From JBHOQS01 sp042408875 (GTDB lineage: Bacteria; Chloroflexota; UBA11872; JBHOQS01): a stretch of DNA of 64,000 nucleotides. Both the position numbers and the translations under genes were made by a program. The stretch covers positions 124,001-188,000 of the forward strand of contig JBHOQS010000019.1 in assembly GCA_042408875.1 (NCBI GenBank), given 5' to 3'. The stretch's first letter is position 1; each line of letters opens with the position of its first letter. Below are positions 1 through 8,252 of this stretch, piece after piece. The notes under the pieces were generated by a model. The model ran no database searches. It worked only from the letters and a program-made list of their open reading frames with translations, and had not been told where the DNA came from.

Positions 1-175
1 CGGCGAGGTTGCGGGCGATCCACGCCTGGGACTCCTGGAGGCGAATGCCAGCCAGCCTGCGCAGCAGCGCAGCGGTCCACCGGCTGAGGGGCGCGTTAAA
101 GACGATCAAGAGCGCTCCCCAGAGTAGCACGACCGCGCTAGCAATGCGCTGAGCGATCTCCACCTGCGGACTCAT
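1..175 (-). CDS. N-terminal part of a membrane protein, cut by window edge
   Basis: An ATG at 175 on the minus strand opens a frame that runs off the left edge, giving 58 residues. It begins MSPQVEIAQRIASAVVLLWG and contains one clear hydrophobic segment (about residues 12-29), followed by a basic amphipathic stretch rich in Arg and Leu, so it looks like a membrane-anchored or channel-type protein (a mechanosensitive-channel-like start is possible, but that is a guess). A GGATCC-type purine stretch precedes the start. It lies 21 nt downstream of the FAD oxidoreductase on the same strand, so the two may be co-transcribed. Function cannot be assigned from this fragment. Confidence 0.55.
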   Translation of the reverse strand, partial: MSPQVEIAQRIASAVVLLWGALLIVFNAPLSRWTAALLRRLAGIRLQESQAWIARNLA

Positions 176-196
176 GGCTCTAGGATCCTGCGAGGA

Positions 197-1309
197 TCAG
201 ACACACTCAACGCAGCGCGTCGGCCGGAAGGCAGCAAGCCGCGCGTCGGCCAGCCCGGTGGTGATCTCGCGGGCTACGATCTCACCGAGCAGCGCGCACA
301 GTGTGATGCCGCTGTGGGTGACGGCCAGGTACAGACCTTGGCGGCCTTCGACAGGCCCGACGATCGGGTAGCCGTCAGCCGGCATTGGCCGGATGCCTAC
401 CCGGGCTTCTGTGATCGTGGCGTGCTCCAGAGCCGGCACATAGCGCCGGGCACGGCGCAACAGCTCAGCGCAGCCGGGCAGCGCCGGATCAGGCGGCGTG
501 TCCGGTCCGACCGTGGTGTCGGTGCTCTCGTCCTGAAGCACCAGCCGCCCGCCGGGCTCGGGCCGGAAATGTACCCCGGGTGCGTGGATCACCCGGCGCA
601 CCGCCGGAGCAACAGGCGAGGTGGCGGCCAGGAGGCCGCAGGTAGGCGCGAGCGGGACGCGCACGCCCGCCGTCGCGGCAACCTGATCTGTCCAGCGCCC
701 GGCGGCAAGCACAACCCATGCCGCGCCGATGCGCTCACCTGAGGCCAGGCGCACGCCCGCCACACGTGCGCCCGCATACTCAAGTGCTGCGACCGGCGCA
801 TGGCTGCGCACCTGCGCACCCAGCCTGGCGGCGGCTGCGGCAACCCCCTGGGCGAAGGCCGGCCCCTCAACCCAGGCCTCATCGGGATAGTATGCCGCAG
901 CAGCCATGCTATCGAGGCGCAAGTGCGGCTCCAGCTCCTGCGCCTGGGCGGCGTCCAATATCTGCACGCGGTAGCCCCAGGCGCGCAACCGCTCGACCTT
1001 CTCTAGCAGCCGCCGATGAGCGGCCTCGTCGGCTACCCATTCCAGGTTACCATCCTGGTGCAGCCAGGGCGCCCCACCGAGGGCATCGCGCAGGCGGCGG
1101 TGCGCGGCGATACCCTCAGCGTTCAGGCGATGGTAGGCCAGCGGCGTCTTGGCGTTGCTATTCACCCAGGCGAAGCTGGTGGCGGACGTGCCATGACCGG
1201 GCGCAGCACGATCGAGCAGCGTCACCTGTGCCCCGGCGTGTGCCAGCCAGTACGCGATGCTCACCCCGACGACCCCGGCCCCGACCACCACGACATCCGG
1301 CGCCGGCAT
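197..1309 (-). CDS. FAD-dependent oxidoreductase, DAO/glycine oxidase family
   Basis: This 370-residue protein has an N-terminal Rossmann FAD site (GAGVVG at residues 10-15, acidic residue at the end of strand 2 in LLDR) and the C-terminal RPMPADGYPIVGP segment followed by a THSGIT segment, which is the normal architecture of D-amino-acid oxidase/sarcosine oxidase-like flavoproteins. Such enzymes oxidise amines or amino acids, or use another acceptor. The substrate cannot be read from sequence. The start is placed at 1309 because GGAGGAGGG lies about 8 nt upstream; an in-frame upstream Met lacks such a site. It is followed by a partial membrane protein and preceded, on the same strand, by a PhyH-type dioxygenase, suggesting a small catabolic operon. 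Confidence 0.85.
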   Translation of the reverse strand: MPAPDVVVVGAGVVGVSIAYWLAHAGAQVTLLDRAAPGHGTSATSFAWVNSNAKTPLAYHRLNAEGIAAHRRLRDALGGAPWLHQDGNLEWVADEAAHRRLLEKVERLRAWGYRVQILDAAQAQELEPHLRLDSMAAAAYYPDEAWVEGPAFAQGVAAAAARLGAQVRSHAPVAALEYAGARVAGVRLASGERIGAAWVVLAAGRWTDQVAATAGVRVPLAPTCGLLAATSPVAPAVRRVIHAPGVHFRPEPGGRLVLQDESTDTTVGPDTPPDPALPGCAELLRRARRYVPALEHATITEARVGIRPMPADGYPIVGPVEGRQGLYLAVTHSGITLCALLGEIVAREITTGLADARLAAFRPTRCVECV

Positions 1310-1401
1310 GAGGTTATTCCCTCCTCCAGGCCCGCTTACCCGCTCCATGCCCGTCTGCTCTGTACAAATGCCATGCCCAATGCGCGCAAAGTCCAGCCAA
1401 C

Positions 1402-2145
1402 CTAGCGGCCCCGGCCGCGCACCACTGCGGCAGCAGTCATGGCTGGGTACTCGAGGTCATCAGCCAGCGCGTCCTTGAACGTACTGATCAGCGCCCAGCG
1501 ATCGTGCCCCGACGTGTTCGGGAACGAGGCGTGCAGCGTCAGATCGTGGAAAATAACGGCGCCTCCGGCCGGCACCGGGGCCGCCACGACCAGTGACTGA
1601 TCGATCATACGCTCGTCCAGACGATGCCCGAAGCCCTCTCCGGCGGGCCCGCGCTGATGCTCCACCGGCAGCCAGTGTGAGCCGCGCACCAGCTTCAGGC
1701 AGCCGTTCGTCTCGTCAGCATCGTCCAGGGCCACCCACATGTTGATCTTATGGCAGCCCTTCCAGTACGGCCAGTCCTGGTGCCACGGCGTGCCGTAGGT
1801 GGTGTCCTCGCTCTTGAAGACGACCTTGTCGCTCCAGAACATGATGTTGGGCCCGATGATCGGCTCGAGCAGGCTCAGCACGCGCGGGTCTCGGTTGAAC
1901 CGACGGAACACCTCGCTGCGGATGGACATCCCCACGTACACGCCGGCCTGGAGGAATCTCGGGGGCTGCTCACCGCGAGCCCGCGCTTCGGCCGTGACCT
2001 CATCAAGGACGCGCCGGGCTTCCGCTTTAAGCGCAGCCGCCTCGGCCGGAGCGACCAACTGTGGCACGATCACGAAGCCATTGCGCTCGAACTGTTCACG
2101 TACCTGCGCCGGTGTACGTTGAAGCGTCTCCATACGGTCGGACAT
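1402..2145 (-). CDS. Phytanoyl-CoA dioxygenase (PhyH) family Fe(II)/2-oxoglutarate oxygenase
   Basis: The 247-residue product has the non-haem iron facial triad of PhyH proteins: H122 and D124 in WHQDWPYW, and a distal H205 in LTLHASFPN, followed by R217, which is suited to bind the 2-oxoglutarate carboxylate. Length and motif order match the family. PhyH enzymes hydroxylate diverse small molecules (fatty acyls, ectoine, sugars, phosphonates), so the substrate is open. The neighbouring FAD oxidoreductase, nitrilase-type and isochorismatase-type hydrolases on the same strand suggest degradation of a nitrogen-containing compound. Confidence 0.87.
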   Translation of the reverse strand: MSDRMETLQRTPAQVREQFERNGFVIVPQLVAPAEAAALKAEARRVLDEVTAEARARGEQPPRFLQAGVYVGMSIRSEVFRRFNRDPRVLSLLEPIIGPNIMFWSDKVVFKSEDTTYGTPWHQDWPYWKGCHKINMWVALDDADETNGCLKLVRGSHWLPVEHQRGPAGEGFGHRLDERMIDQSLVVAAPVPAGGAVIFHDLTLHASFPNTSGHDRWALISTFKDALADDLEYPAMTAAAVVRGRGR

Positions 2146-2247
2146 CGCTGCTCACCTGCCGGTTCTGGTGTCTAAGCGCATAAGCACACTGGTGCAGTGC
2201 CCCGGTCCAGGGATGATACCCTGGGTCCGGCATGGCTGCAACTGTGC

Positions 2248-3099
2248 TCATACCGCGGTCGAGCCCTCGGCGCTGAGACGCGCGTATAGGTCGAGGCGAC
2301 GATCCTGGAGGTACGTGGCAACAGAGCGCCAGGTCTGCCAGTCAGGGTCGTCCAAGGCGACGGCAGCAATAGCGACCCCTTCGCCCTCTTCGATACGCGC
2401 TAGAAAGCCGCCGGAAGGAGCCGCGATGCATGAATAGCCTAGGCTCTGCCACCCGGCTTCCACGCCGACGCGGTTCGCCATGGCCACGTGGACCGTATTC
2501 TCCAAGGCACGGGTGGCGGCCAGCCTGCTCACTACCTCGCCGCCCCAGCCCCTGCGGGTCTGCCATTCGTTGGTGATCCAGTCGGTGCAGTTGAGAATGA
2601 GCTGTGCTCCCTGCAGCACCAGCGCGCGGATGTACTCGGGGAACACGAGGTCGTAGCAGATCGTCAGCGCCACGCGCCCGTACGGAGTGTCGAAGAGGGC
2701 CGGGCGGTCACCGCTCCGAAAGAATTGCTTCTCGGCAGCGAAGAGGTGCACTTTGCGATAGCGTCCGATGAGCCGACCATCCGGCCCCAGAAATACTGCG
2801 CTATCGTAGAAGCCGTCTTCGCCGCGCTCGGCGATGCCGGCGGCAACGTAGAGCCCGTGCCGGGCGGCAATGGCGCCGAGGCGGTCGGTGGCTGGCCCGG
2901 GGACCAGCTCAGCCAGGTTGGCCAGCCGCTCGCCGATGAAGTAGCCGGTGGTGCAGAGCTCAGGCAGGACAGCCATGCGCGCTCCCTGCGCTGCCGCAGC
3001 GGCAAGCAGGGCTTCAGCGCGTGCCAGGTTGGCCGCTACATCGCCCGGCACGCAATCTATCTGCACGACAGCAAGCTTGAGGCCTGGAGTGGCAGTCAT
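2248..3099 (-). CDS. Carbon-nitrogen hydrolase (nitrilase superfamily)
   Basis: The 283-residue protein shows the complete Glu-Lys-Cys catalytic set of the nitrilase superfamily: E47 in VLPELCTTGY, K116 in YRKVHLF and C148 in LTICYDLVFPEY. Members hydrolyse amides, carbamoyl groups or nitriles through a cysteine thioester; this one resembles the amidase/N-carbamoylase branches. Its start codon overlaps the stop of the upstream isochorismatase-type hydrolase by 4 nt (ATGA), so the two are translationally coupled and probably act in the same amide-degradation pathway. Confidence 0.88.
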   Translation of the reverse strand: MTATPGLKLAVVQIDCVPGDVAANLARAEALLAAAAAQGARMAVLPELCTTGYFIGERLANLAELVPGPATDRLGAIAARHGLYVAAGIAERGEDGFYDSAVFLGPDGRLIGRYRKVHLFAAEKQFFRSGDRPALFDTPYGRVALTICYDLVFPEYIRALVLQGAQLILNCTDWITNEWQTRRGWGGEVVSRLAATRALENTVHVAMANRVGVEAGWQSLGYSCIAAPSGGFLARIEEGEGVAIAAVALDDPDWQTWRSVATYLQDRRLDLYARLSAEGSTAV

Positions 3100-3656
3100 G
3101 GTCGGGGCCTCTCGATCCGCCAGAGCTCCGGCGCAGCGAGCCGGCCATCGCCAAGGCCGGCCTCGATAAGCTGATGTGGACCGATGTTGCGGCTCAGGAC
3201 CGCCAGGCCGGCCAGATGCGCCTGCGCGCCGGCGGTGCTAGCACAGCAATCTACCAACACAAACGGCTCAATGCCAAGGTCGAAAAGATCCATCGCCACC
3301 TTGAGCACGCACATATCCGTATCGATGCCGGCTACGGCGACCCGCTCAACTCGCTGCGCTTGAAGCAAGGTGGCGAGCCGATCAGGCAGGCCGGTGACGC
3401 CGTGCTTCTGAAAGACCCGTTCTGGTGCCGCGTATTCCAGGAGCTCTGGGGCGAGGGCAGTGTCGGGCTCTCGTTCGCACTCGTGCCAGTTCAGCAGACG
3501 GCGGTACGGGCTGTCCGGTGTGTTGATAAAACAGGTGAAAAACACGGGCGTGTAGGTCCCGCGCTGGATAAGCTGGACAATCCGTGCCGGGATATGGTGG
3601 GTAAACTCGTTGAGAAAACAGCGCTGGACATCGACGACAAGCAGGGGATCAGACAT
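3096..3656 (-). CDS. Isochorismatase-like cysteine hydrolase
   Basis: A 186-residue protein with the Asp-Lys-Cys triad of the isochorismatase/nicotinamidase superfamily: D9 in LLVVDVQRCFL, K84 in VFQKHGVTGL and C116 in IDTDMCVLKV. Family members hydrolyse amides (nicotinamidase, N-carbamoylsarcosine amidase) or isochorismate. The start at 3656 is preferred over an earlier in-frame Met because AGGAGAG lies about 8 nt before it. Its stop overlaps the start of the nitrilase-type gene, so the pair forms a coupled two-hydrolase unit. Confidence 0.86.
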   Translation of the reverse strand: MSDPLLVVDVQRCFLNEFTHHIPARIVQLIQRGTYTPVFFTCFINTPDSPYRRLLNWHECEREPDTALAPELLEYAAPERVFQKHGVTGLPDRLATLLQAQRVERVAVAGIDTDMCVLKVAMDLFDLGIEPFVLVDCCASTAGAQAHLAGLAVLSRNIGPHQLIEAGLGDGRLAAPELWRIERPRP

Positions 3657-3815
3657 AGCAGCACTCTCCTGAGAGATGCGAGCGAGGCTGTGTAGCATCG
3701 CCCGCTCGACGCGCTGCCGCGCAGGCAGCCTGCACAGGAACGGTACATCCCGTGCCGCCTCGGCGGACTTATGCGTCGTAGCGTCTACCGCTCCTGAGCC
3801 TGGCCGGCAGGCCGG

Positions 3816-4691
3816 CTAGACGCGCACGAACTTCTGGAAGCGATCGTGCGTGATCACCTCGCCCACGTAGAGATCGCCGTAAGAATCCACCCAGCAGCTG
3901 TGCGGCGAGGCGGCAAACTGTCCCGGCTCGTCGCCTTTCTCGCCCCAGCGGGAGAGCACGTTGCCATCAAGGTCCATGATTGAGATGCGGCCGCCGCCCT
4001 CGGCGATGTAGACCGTGCCCTGCCGGTCGATGAACAGGTCGTTCGGGGAAAGCAGGCCGCTCCACTCGCCCAGATAGCGACCATGTGCATCGAAGTGCTG
4101 CACCCGCCCGTTCTGGCGGTCGACAACCAGCACGCGGCCGCGCGGATCGACCCAGACACTGTGCACGGGCCAGCCGAACTGCCCTGGGCCGGTGCCTGGC
4201 TCGCCCCAGGAGCAGTGCAGCCGGCCATCGGGCCCGAAGTGATGCACGCGGTGCTGGCCGTACCCGTCGCTGACGTACATATCGCCTGAAGGGGCAACGA
4301 CGGCGCGCGAGGGCTCATTGAACGGCTGTCCTGGCGCACCGGGCTGGCCCGGCGTACCCCAGGTCTGGAGCAGGCGTCCATCCGGCGACCATTTCGTGAC
4401 CGTGTGCGTCTCGCGGTCGGTGCAGTAGACCGTATCATCGGGTCCGATCCAAACACCGTGGGGATGCCGGAAGGCGCCCTCGCCCCAGCGCGCCAGCAGG
4501 CGTCCCTCTCGGTCGAATACCAGCATCACTGCTACCGGTTCGCGCTGGAACACGTAGACCCGATCGGCGGAGTCGCACGCCACCATAGAGACCAGCCCGA
4601 AGGCGGGAACCCCATACGGGCCGCGTCCCCAGCCGGGCTGTACGCGGTACGTGTATAGTCCGCCGCCGAACGTCTTCTCTGTCGCTGCCAT
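3816..4691 (-). CDS. NHL-repeat beta-propeller protein
   Basis: The 291-residue product is built of repeated NHL/SMP-30-like blades, visible as recurring patterns such as FRHPHGVWIGPDDTVYCTD, FGWPVHSVWVDPRGRVLVVD and FAASPHSCWVDSYGDLYVGE, about 45-50 residues apart, consistent with a six-bladed propeller. There is no signal peptide. Such proteins can be lactonase-like or peptidyl-hydroxyglycine lyase-like, or non-catalytic scaffolds. The gene stands alone on the minus strand, divergent from the sugar isomerase at 4949, with a leader rich in repeated ATGGAA elements. Confidence 0.8.
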   Translation of the reverse strand: MAATEKTFGGGLYTYRVQPGWGRGPYGVPAFGLVSMVACDSADRVYVFQREPVAVMLVFDREGRLLARWGEGAFRHPHGVWIGPDDTVYCTDRETHTVTKWSPDGRLLQTWGTPGQPGAPGQPFNEPSRAVVAPSGDMYVSDGYGQHRVHHFGPDGRLHCSWGEPGTGPGQFGWPVHSVWVDPRGRVLVVDRQNGRVQHFDAHGRYLGEWSGLLSPNDLFIDRQGTVYIAEGGGRISIMDLDGNVLSRWGEKGDEPGQFAASPHSCWVDSYGDLYVGEVITHDRFQKFVRV

Positions 4692-4948
4692 CTACACCGC
4701 TCCCTTATCCCTTCCATTCCATATTTTTCCATGCTTTCATACTTTCCATACGTTGGTCTGAACAGCGCCTGCATCTTAGCACACTGCGGATGGATGCTCC
4801 TGTCAGCTGAGGGAGAGCACCGGGAGCAGTAGACGCTGGCCCGGTTTTCTTCCCCGGCAGATCAGCGTATGCTAGCACATACGGTGGGGGCACCAGCTAT
4901 ACACCGGCCCGCCACAGCGGCTCAAGCCAGATCAAGGAGGATACGCGG
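4692..4948. promoter_or_regulatory. Divergent intergenic region with TCCAT repeats
   Basis: This spacer separates two divergent genes. Between 4713 and 4750 the plus strand holds five closely spaced CCAT/TCCAT elements (read on the minus strand as a purine-rich ATGGAA-repeated leader just before the NHL gene). The repeats are degenerate and I see no convincing -35/-10 pair. GGAGG at about 4936-4940 serves as ribosome binding site of the plus-strand gene. Confidence 0.3.
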
Positions 4949-5809
4949 ATGCGTTTTGGCATGTCCGGCGCGTTTCTGCCTGGGAACATGGACCGCTTCA
5001 CCGAGGAGACAGCGCAGCGGGTGCGCGCGCTGGGCTTCAGCGGCATCTTCGTCCGTTTTCTGGAGAACGGCCCCGACGATACCACCGCGGCGCAATGCCG
5101 GCGGGTGCGCAGTATCCTGGAAGCCCACGGCCTGGCGCTCTATCAGATGAAAGCGTACCGCGAGCCCTACATTCACTTCGATGAGGCCATCCGCGCCGAG
5201 GTAGTGCGCCGGCTCCGTGCAGCCATTCGGCAGGCGGCCTGGCTAGGGGCGCAGATGGTGGAGGTCGGCCCGGGCTCGTTTAACCCGCGCGGGGCGTGGT
5301 TTCCGCACCCCGACAACTGGAGCCCGCGCGCCCAGGAGCAGCTCGTCAAAAGCCTGCGCGAGGCAGCGCCAGCGGCGGAGGATGCCGGTGTGGTGCTCAG
5401 TCTGGAGGGACACCAGCTCGTCACGCTCAGGTCCGCGGAGGTGATGCGCGAGGTGGTGGACGCGGTAGACTCTCCGGCCGTGCGCTGCCACTTCGATCCG
5501 GTGAACTGGATCACCCTGGAGACCGTCTATACCAGCGGCGTAGCCATCGACCGCTGGGTAGACCTCCTGGGCCGCCGCATCGTCAGCGCCCACGCCAAAG
5601 ACGTGGTCGTCGAGGACCGGCTGGTCGTGCACTTGTCGGAGCGGCCGTCAGGGCAAGGCTTGCTCGACTACCGCACGTTCCTCCGGCGCATGCATAACCT
5701 CGATCCGAACATCCCGGTGATCGTTGAAGGGGCGACGAGCGAGCAGCTCCCTGCGGTTAAGGCCTTCCTGGACCAGACCGCGGCGGAGCTCGGGATCGAG
5801 GTGACCTGA
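4949..5809 (+). CDS. TIM-barrel sugar phosphate isomerase/epimerase
   Basis: This 286-residue protein is a xylose-isomerase-like TIM barrel (AP_endonuc_2 fold). Barrel-end motifs are visible: EVGPGSFNPRG, LSLEGHQLVTL (metal-binding Glu), CHFDPVNWI (Asp/His pair) and SAHAKDVVV, followed by VIVEGAT (final Glu). These provide the usual two-Glu/Asp/His divalent metal site. A GGAGGAT ribosome site precedes the ATG. Likely a keto-sugar or inositol-derivative epimerase. The convergent neighbour is rhamnose mutarotase, which supports a sugar-catabolic role. Confidence 0.82.
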   Translation: MRFGMSGAFLPGNMDRFTEETAQRVRALGFSGIFVRFLENGPDDTTAAQCRRVRSILEAHGLALYQMKAYREPYIHFDEAIRAEVVRRLRAAIRQAAWLGAQMVEVGPGSFNPRGAWFPHPDNWSPRAQEQLVKSLREAAPAAEDAGVVLSLEGHQLVTLRSAEVMREVVDAVDSPAVRCHFDPVNWITLETVYTSGVAIDRWVDLLGRRIVSAHAKDVVVEDRLVVHLSERPSGQGLLDYRTFLRRMHNLDPNIPVIVEGATSEQLPAVKAFLDQTAAELGIEVT

Positions 5810-5817
5810 TCCGGCCC

Positions 5818-5837
5818 GAGCCGCTCCTGTGCGGCTC
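5818..5837. terminator. Hairpin between convergent genes
   Basis: A perfect 7-bp stem GAGCCGC/GCGGCTC with a 6-nt loop lies between the stops of two convergent genes (isomerase on plus, mutarotase on minus). There is no long T-run on either side, so termination efficiency is uncertain. Confidence 0.45.
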
Positions 5838-5843
5838 AGCCGA

Positions 5844-6164
5844 TTAATCCAGGTGAAAGACCTCTTCGAGCCGGACAAAGCTCTCGTCGGGGCGGCGGCC
5901 TTCGAGCGCTTCGAAGAACGGCGCCATCTCCGCCTGCCAGCGCGCGTTCACCTCGCGCTGGGCCATGCCTTCGAGGGCCTTCTGGAAGTCGTCGGTTTCG
6001 AGATAGCCGAAGAGTAGGCCGTCGTCGCGCAGGAAGAGCGAGTAGTTGCGCCAGCCGGTCTCGCGCAGCGCCTGAAGCATCTCAGGCCACACCTCTTTAT
6101 GGCGACGCTTGTACTCCTCGATCATCTCCGGCTTGACCTTTAGCACAAACGCGACACGCTCCAT
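5844..6164 (-). CDS. rhaM: L-rhamnose mutarotase
   Basis: The 106-residue protein matches RhaM in length and motifs: an N-terminal RVAFVLKVKPEMIEEY segment, Y18 and H22 in YKRRHKEVWPEM (the catalytic Tyr/His region), GWRNYSLFL and LFGYLETDDF, and the terminal aromatic/acidic tail. RhaM interconverts alpha and beta anomers of L-rhamnose (and related sugars such as L-fucose). It lies 126 nt downstream of an AraA/FucI-like isomerase on the same strand, so the two probably work in sequence: the mutarotase supplies the anomer that the isomerase uses. Confidence 0.92.
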   Translation of the reverse strand: MERVAFVLKVKPEMIEEYKRRHKEVWPEMLQALRETGWRNYSLFLRDDGLLFGYLETDDFQKALEGMAQREVNARWQAEMAPFFEALEGRRPDESFVRLEEVFHLD

Positions 6165-6186
6165 CTTTGGACACTCCTCTATACCT

Positions 6187-6245
6187 AAGCCAGGGTGGGA
6201 TCTCCATGGTTCCGTGTCTGGCGTCTGCGAGTTTCACCCTGGCTT
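6187..6245. repeat. 11-bp inverted repeat between isomerase and mutarotase genes
   Basis: AAGCCAGGGTG (6187-6197) and CACCCTGGCTT (6235-6245) form a perfect 11-bp inverted repeat with a 37-nt spacer in the transcribed gap between the isomerase and rhaM. It could act as an intercistronic attenuator or an mRNA-stabilising hairpin. There is no adjacent U-run. Confidence 0.5.
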
Positions 6246-6290
6246 TACTTTAGAGAGCTGCTTTGCGGCTTCAAGGGCCGTGGGCGTCGG

Positions 6291-7727
6291 TCACCCTACC
6301 TGTACGCACTCAATGCCCAGGATGCGCGCCAGCTTGGCAAGGGTTCCGGCCTGATGGCCAACGCCCAGGGCGCAGTGGTGGGTCGGCCCCTGCTCGCACC
6401 AGCGCGTCATGAACGTGGCCGGGTCCAAGGAAAACTTGAGCCGGCTATTGGTATTGCCGATGCGCATGATTGGCCCGGGCAGCGACTCGCCCTCGGCGAC
6501 CAGCAGCTTGAGCCAGCCGTCGGGACGCTGGGTGAGGCCAAGGATCGTGATCGGACCGGTCCGCACGTTGAACTCCACCGAGATGCCGCGGCCGCGCTTG
6601 CCGTGGTAGAGCTCCAGGCCGCGCAGCACCGGGCGGCGGTCACTGATGGCGATGTGCCCCGGCCCGTCATGGCCCATCAACAGGAAGCCCTCGCGGAAAT
6701 CCATGGCGTAGAACTCCGTGAAGCTCCCGCCTGCCTCCAGGCGATCCAGTATCAGCATGGCCAGACAGGTCTTGATGTCTCCTTCCCCGGCGCAGGGCAC
6801 ACCCCGAGCGGTCAGCAGCGAGGCGCCCAGGATCAGAGAAGCTCCCAACTGCTCATAGGCGTTGCCGTCCAGGCCGCGGTAATAGTAGCTGAGCCCGGCC
6901 AGGTTGAAGTCGTCGACCAGCCGCTGCATCGCCGCGGCGACACGGGCAGACCAGGTAAGCTCAGGCTCCTGCACGCTCGGCTCGAGGCTAAAGGTCTGCC
7001 GCGTGCGCTCCAGCATGGCGTTCACCTCCGCGTCGGTGACGCGCTCCACGCGCGCTTGGAGATCGTCCATCTCCAGGATCTCGACATGGCAGCCGAGTTG
7101 GGCATGGAGGGCAGTGAAGTCGGCATACATATCCAGCATACCGGGGTAAACGTGGCCCAGGAAGCCGATGCGAGCCTGCCGGAGGCCGCGTGCTACAGCA
7201 GCGGCACGGCACCAGGCCTCGATCTCCCCCCAGGCGCGCGGATCCTCGAAAAGCATGCCGGAGACGACGTTAAACGGGACCCCGGCGCGGGCGAAGGCGT
7301 AGGAGATTTCCGGCACGCAGCAAGCACAGCAATTGGCCAGCCACTCGCCGGTGTCGACGTTGGGGTAGTCCAGGGCTGCGACTGGCTGGAGGTTCAGCAC
7401 CAGCACCGGCGCCTCGGCCCGCTGCACAGCCGGCAGCACCTGCGAGGACGTCGCGTAGGTCGCGACATAGCAGACCACGAGGTCAACACCACCGCGGGCA
7501 AAGCGTTCGCCCGCCTGCTGCGCAGCCGGCGCGGTATCGACCAGGCCAGCGGACACGACGTCGGCCCAGGCGCCGATGCGCTCTTCGACGTGGCGCTGGT
7601 AGCCCTCCAGGCGTTCCTTCAATCCGGCGAACTGGGGCCAGTACGCAGCCAGCCCGATGCCGAAGACCCCGACGCGTGCGCGCGCGGCATTGCCGGTGGC
7701 GCCAGGAAACTCTCCGCGTGCATCCAT
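6291..7727 (-). CDS. L-arabinose/L-fucose isomerase family protein
   Basis: The 478-residue protein has the two-domain fold of the arabinose/fucose isomerase superfamily. The N-terminal Rossmann-like domain is seen in VGVFGIGLAAYWPQF and LVVCYVATYATSSQVLP. The C-terminal metal site is formed by Glu in AGEGDIKT, Glu in FTEFYAMDF, His in LMGHDGPGH and the terminal THHCALGVGH. The set corresponds to the Glu-Glu-His-His ligands of AraA. Substrate could be L-arabinose, L-fucose, L-rhamnose or D-arabinose. The start at 7727 is chosen because GGAGGT lies 6 nt upstream. The downstream mutarotase gene argues for a deoxy-sugar or pentose. Confidence 0.85.
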   Translation of the reverse strand: MDARGEFPGATGNAARARVGVFGIGLAAYWPQFAGLKERLEGYQRHVEERIGAWADVVSAGLVDTAPAAQQAGERFARGGVDLVVCYVATYATSSQVLPAVQRAEAPVLVLNLQPVAALDYPNVDTGEWLANCCACCVPEISYAFARAGVPFNVVSGMLFEDPRAWGEIEAWCRAAAVARGLRQARIGFLGHVYPGMLDMYADFTALHAQLGCHVEILEMDDLQARVERVTDAEVNAMLERTRQTFSLEPSVQEPELTWSARVAAAMQRLVDDFNLAGLSYYYRGLDGNAYEQLGASLILGASLLTARGVPCAGEGDIKTCLAMLILDRLEAGGSFTEFYAMDFREGFLLMGHDGPGHIAISDRRPVLRGLELYHGKRGRGISVEFNVRTGPITILGLTQRPDGWLKLLVAEGESLPGPIMRIGNTNSRLKFSLDPATFMTRWCEQGPTHHCALGVGHQAGTLAKLARILGIECVQVG

Positions 7728-8037
7728 CGGTGCACCTCCAGGCTGGCCTGCCGGTCGCTCAGGCCGGCCCGGCGTCACTATGGCATGGACGCCGGCACGC
7801 GTCAATGGGGCAGGCGCAGGCCCGGTGGATCAGGGATTTTCCCTGATGTCTCCGGCGCCCCGCAAGCGCATACTCGTGAACGAGGCAGGGATACGCGCTG
7901 AGGCGATGGTAGCCCAGGCAGCGTATCTGCCGGGCAGATCCGGCGCTGCGGGCTCGCAGCGCCGGCGCCCGCACTGCCAGGGGAGGGCTCCTGGCCGCGC
8001 GGGATCTGGCAATCCGGGCGACCGGGCGCATCACGTA
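7728..8037. other. Noncoding stretch upstream of the divergent gene pair
   Basis: About 300 nt between the isomerase start and the promoter at 8039. Frames in it show no family resemblance and no ribosome sites. Apart from the GGAGGT site of the isomerase (about 7734-7739) I see nothing that can be named. Confidence 0.4.
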
Positions 8038-8038
8038 C

Positions 8039-8067
8039 TTGACTGACCGGTCGGGGACTGTTATACT
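8039..8067 (+). promoter_or_regulatory. Sigma-70-type promoter with downstream operator
   Basis: TTGACT (8039-8044) and TATACT (8062-8067) are separated by exactly 17 nt. The expected transcription start (about 8074) falls inside the large palindrome at 8069-8100, a layout typical of repression by steric block. It points toward the unknown gene at 8253. Confidence 0.75.
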
Positions 8068-8068
8068 G

Positions 8069-8100
8069 AACGTACATGTGAAAGATTTCACATGTACGTT
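8069..8100. promoter_or_regulatory. Operator-like palindrome 1
   Basis: AACGTACATGTGAAA (8069-8083) and its exact reverse complement (8086-8100) flank a 2-nt centre. The core ATGTGAAA-GA-TTTCACAT contains TGTGA-N6-TCACA, the half-site pattern of Crp-class regulators, although GntR- or TetR-type proteins also use such palindromes. It overlaps the predicted transcription start. No U-run follows, so it is not a terminator. Confidence 0.75.
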
Positions 8101-8173
8101 GTGCTAGGCGAGTCCTCGTTCGCCGCAGTCCTCTCCCCGCCGGTCAGCCCGCCAGGGGGTCAAGAGGCGCCGT

Positions 8174-8193
8174 TATGTGAATGTATTCACATA
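8174..8193. promoter_or_regulatory. Operator-like palindrome 2
   Basis: TATGTGAAT-GT-ATTCACATA is a perfect 20-bp palindrome (2-nt centre) that shares the ATGTGAAW/WTTCACAT core with palindrome 1. The centres of the two are 99 bp apart, about 9-9.5 helical turns, a spacing compatible with looping or cooperative binding. It lies in the transcribed leader, 60 bp before the start of the gene at 8253. Confidence 0.7.
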
Positions 8194-8252
8194 CACAAGT
8201 TGCGGCGGGCGACCTGCCCGATGCCGGGGAGTAGTGAGAGGAGAGAGCGCAC

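Noticed and set aside
2168..2437. Small plus-strand ORF between PhyH and nitrilase genes
   Set aside because: It lies mostly opposite the nitrilase gene, lacks a ribosome site and shows no family features.
6195..7901. A 568-codon plus-strand ORF opposite the AraA-like isomerase
   Set aside because: It is an antisense shadow; the minus-strand frame has the family motifs and a ribosome site, the plus-strand one has neither.
8069..8100. Palindrome at 8069 read as a transcription terminator
   Set aside because: No U-run follows and it sits on the transcription start of a promoter, so an operator is the better reading.
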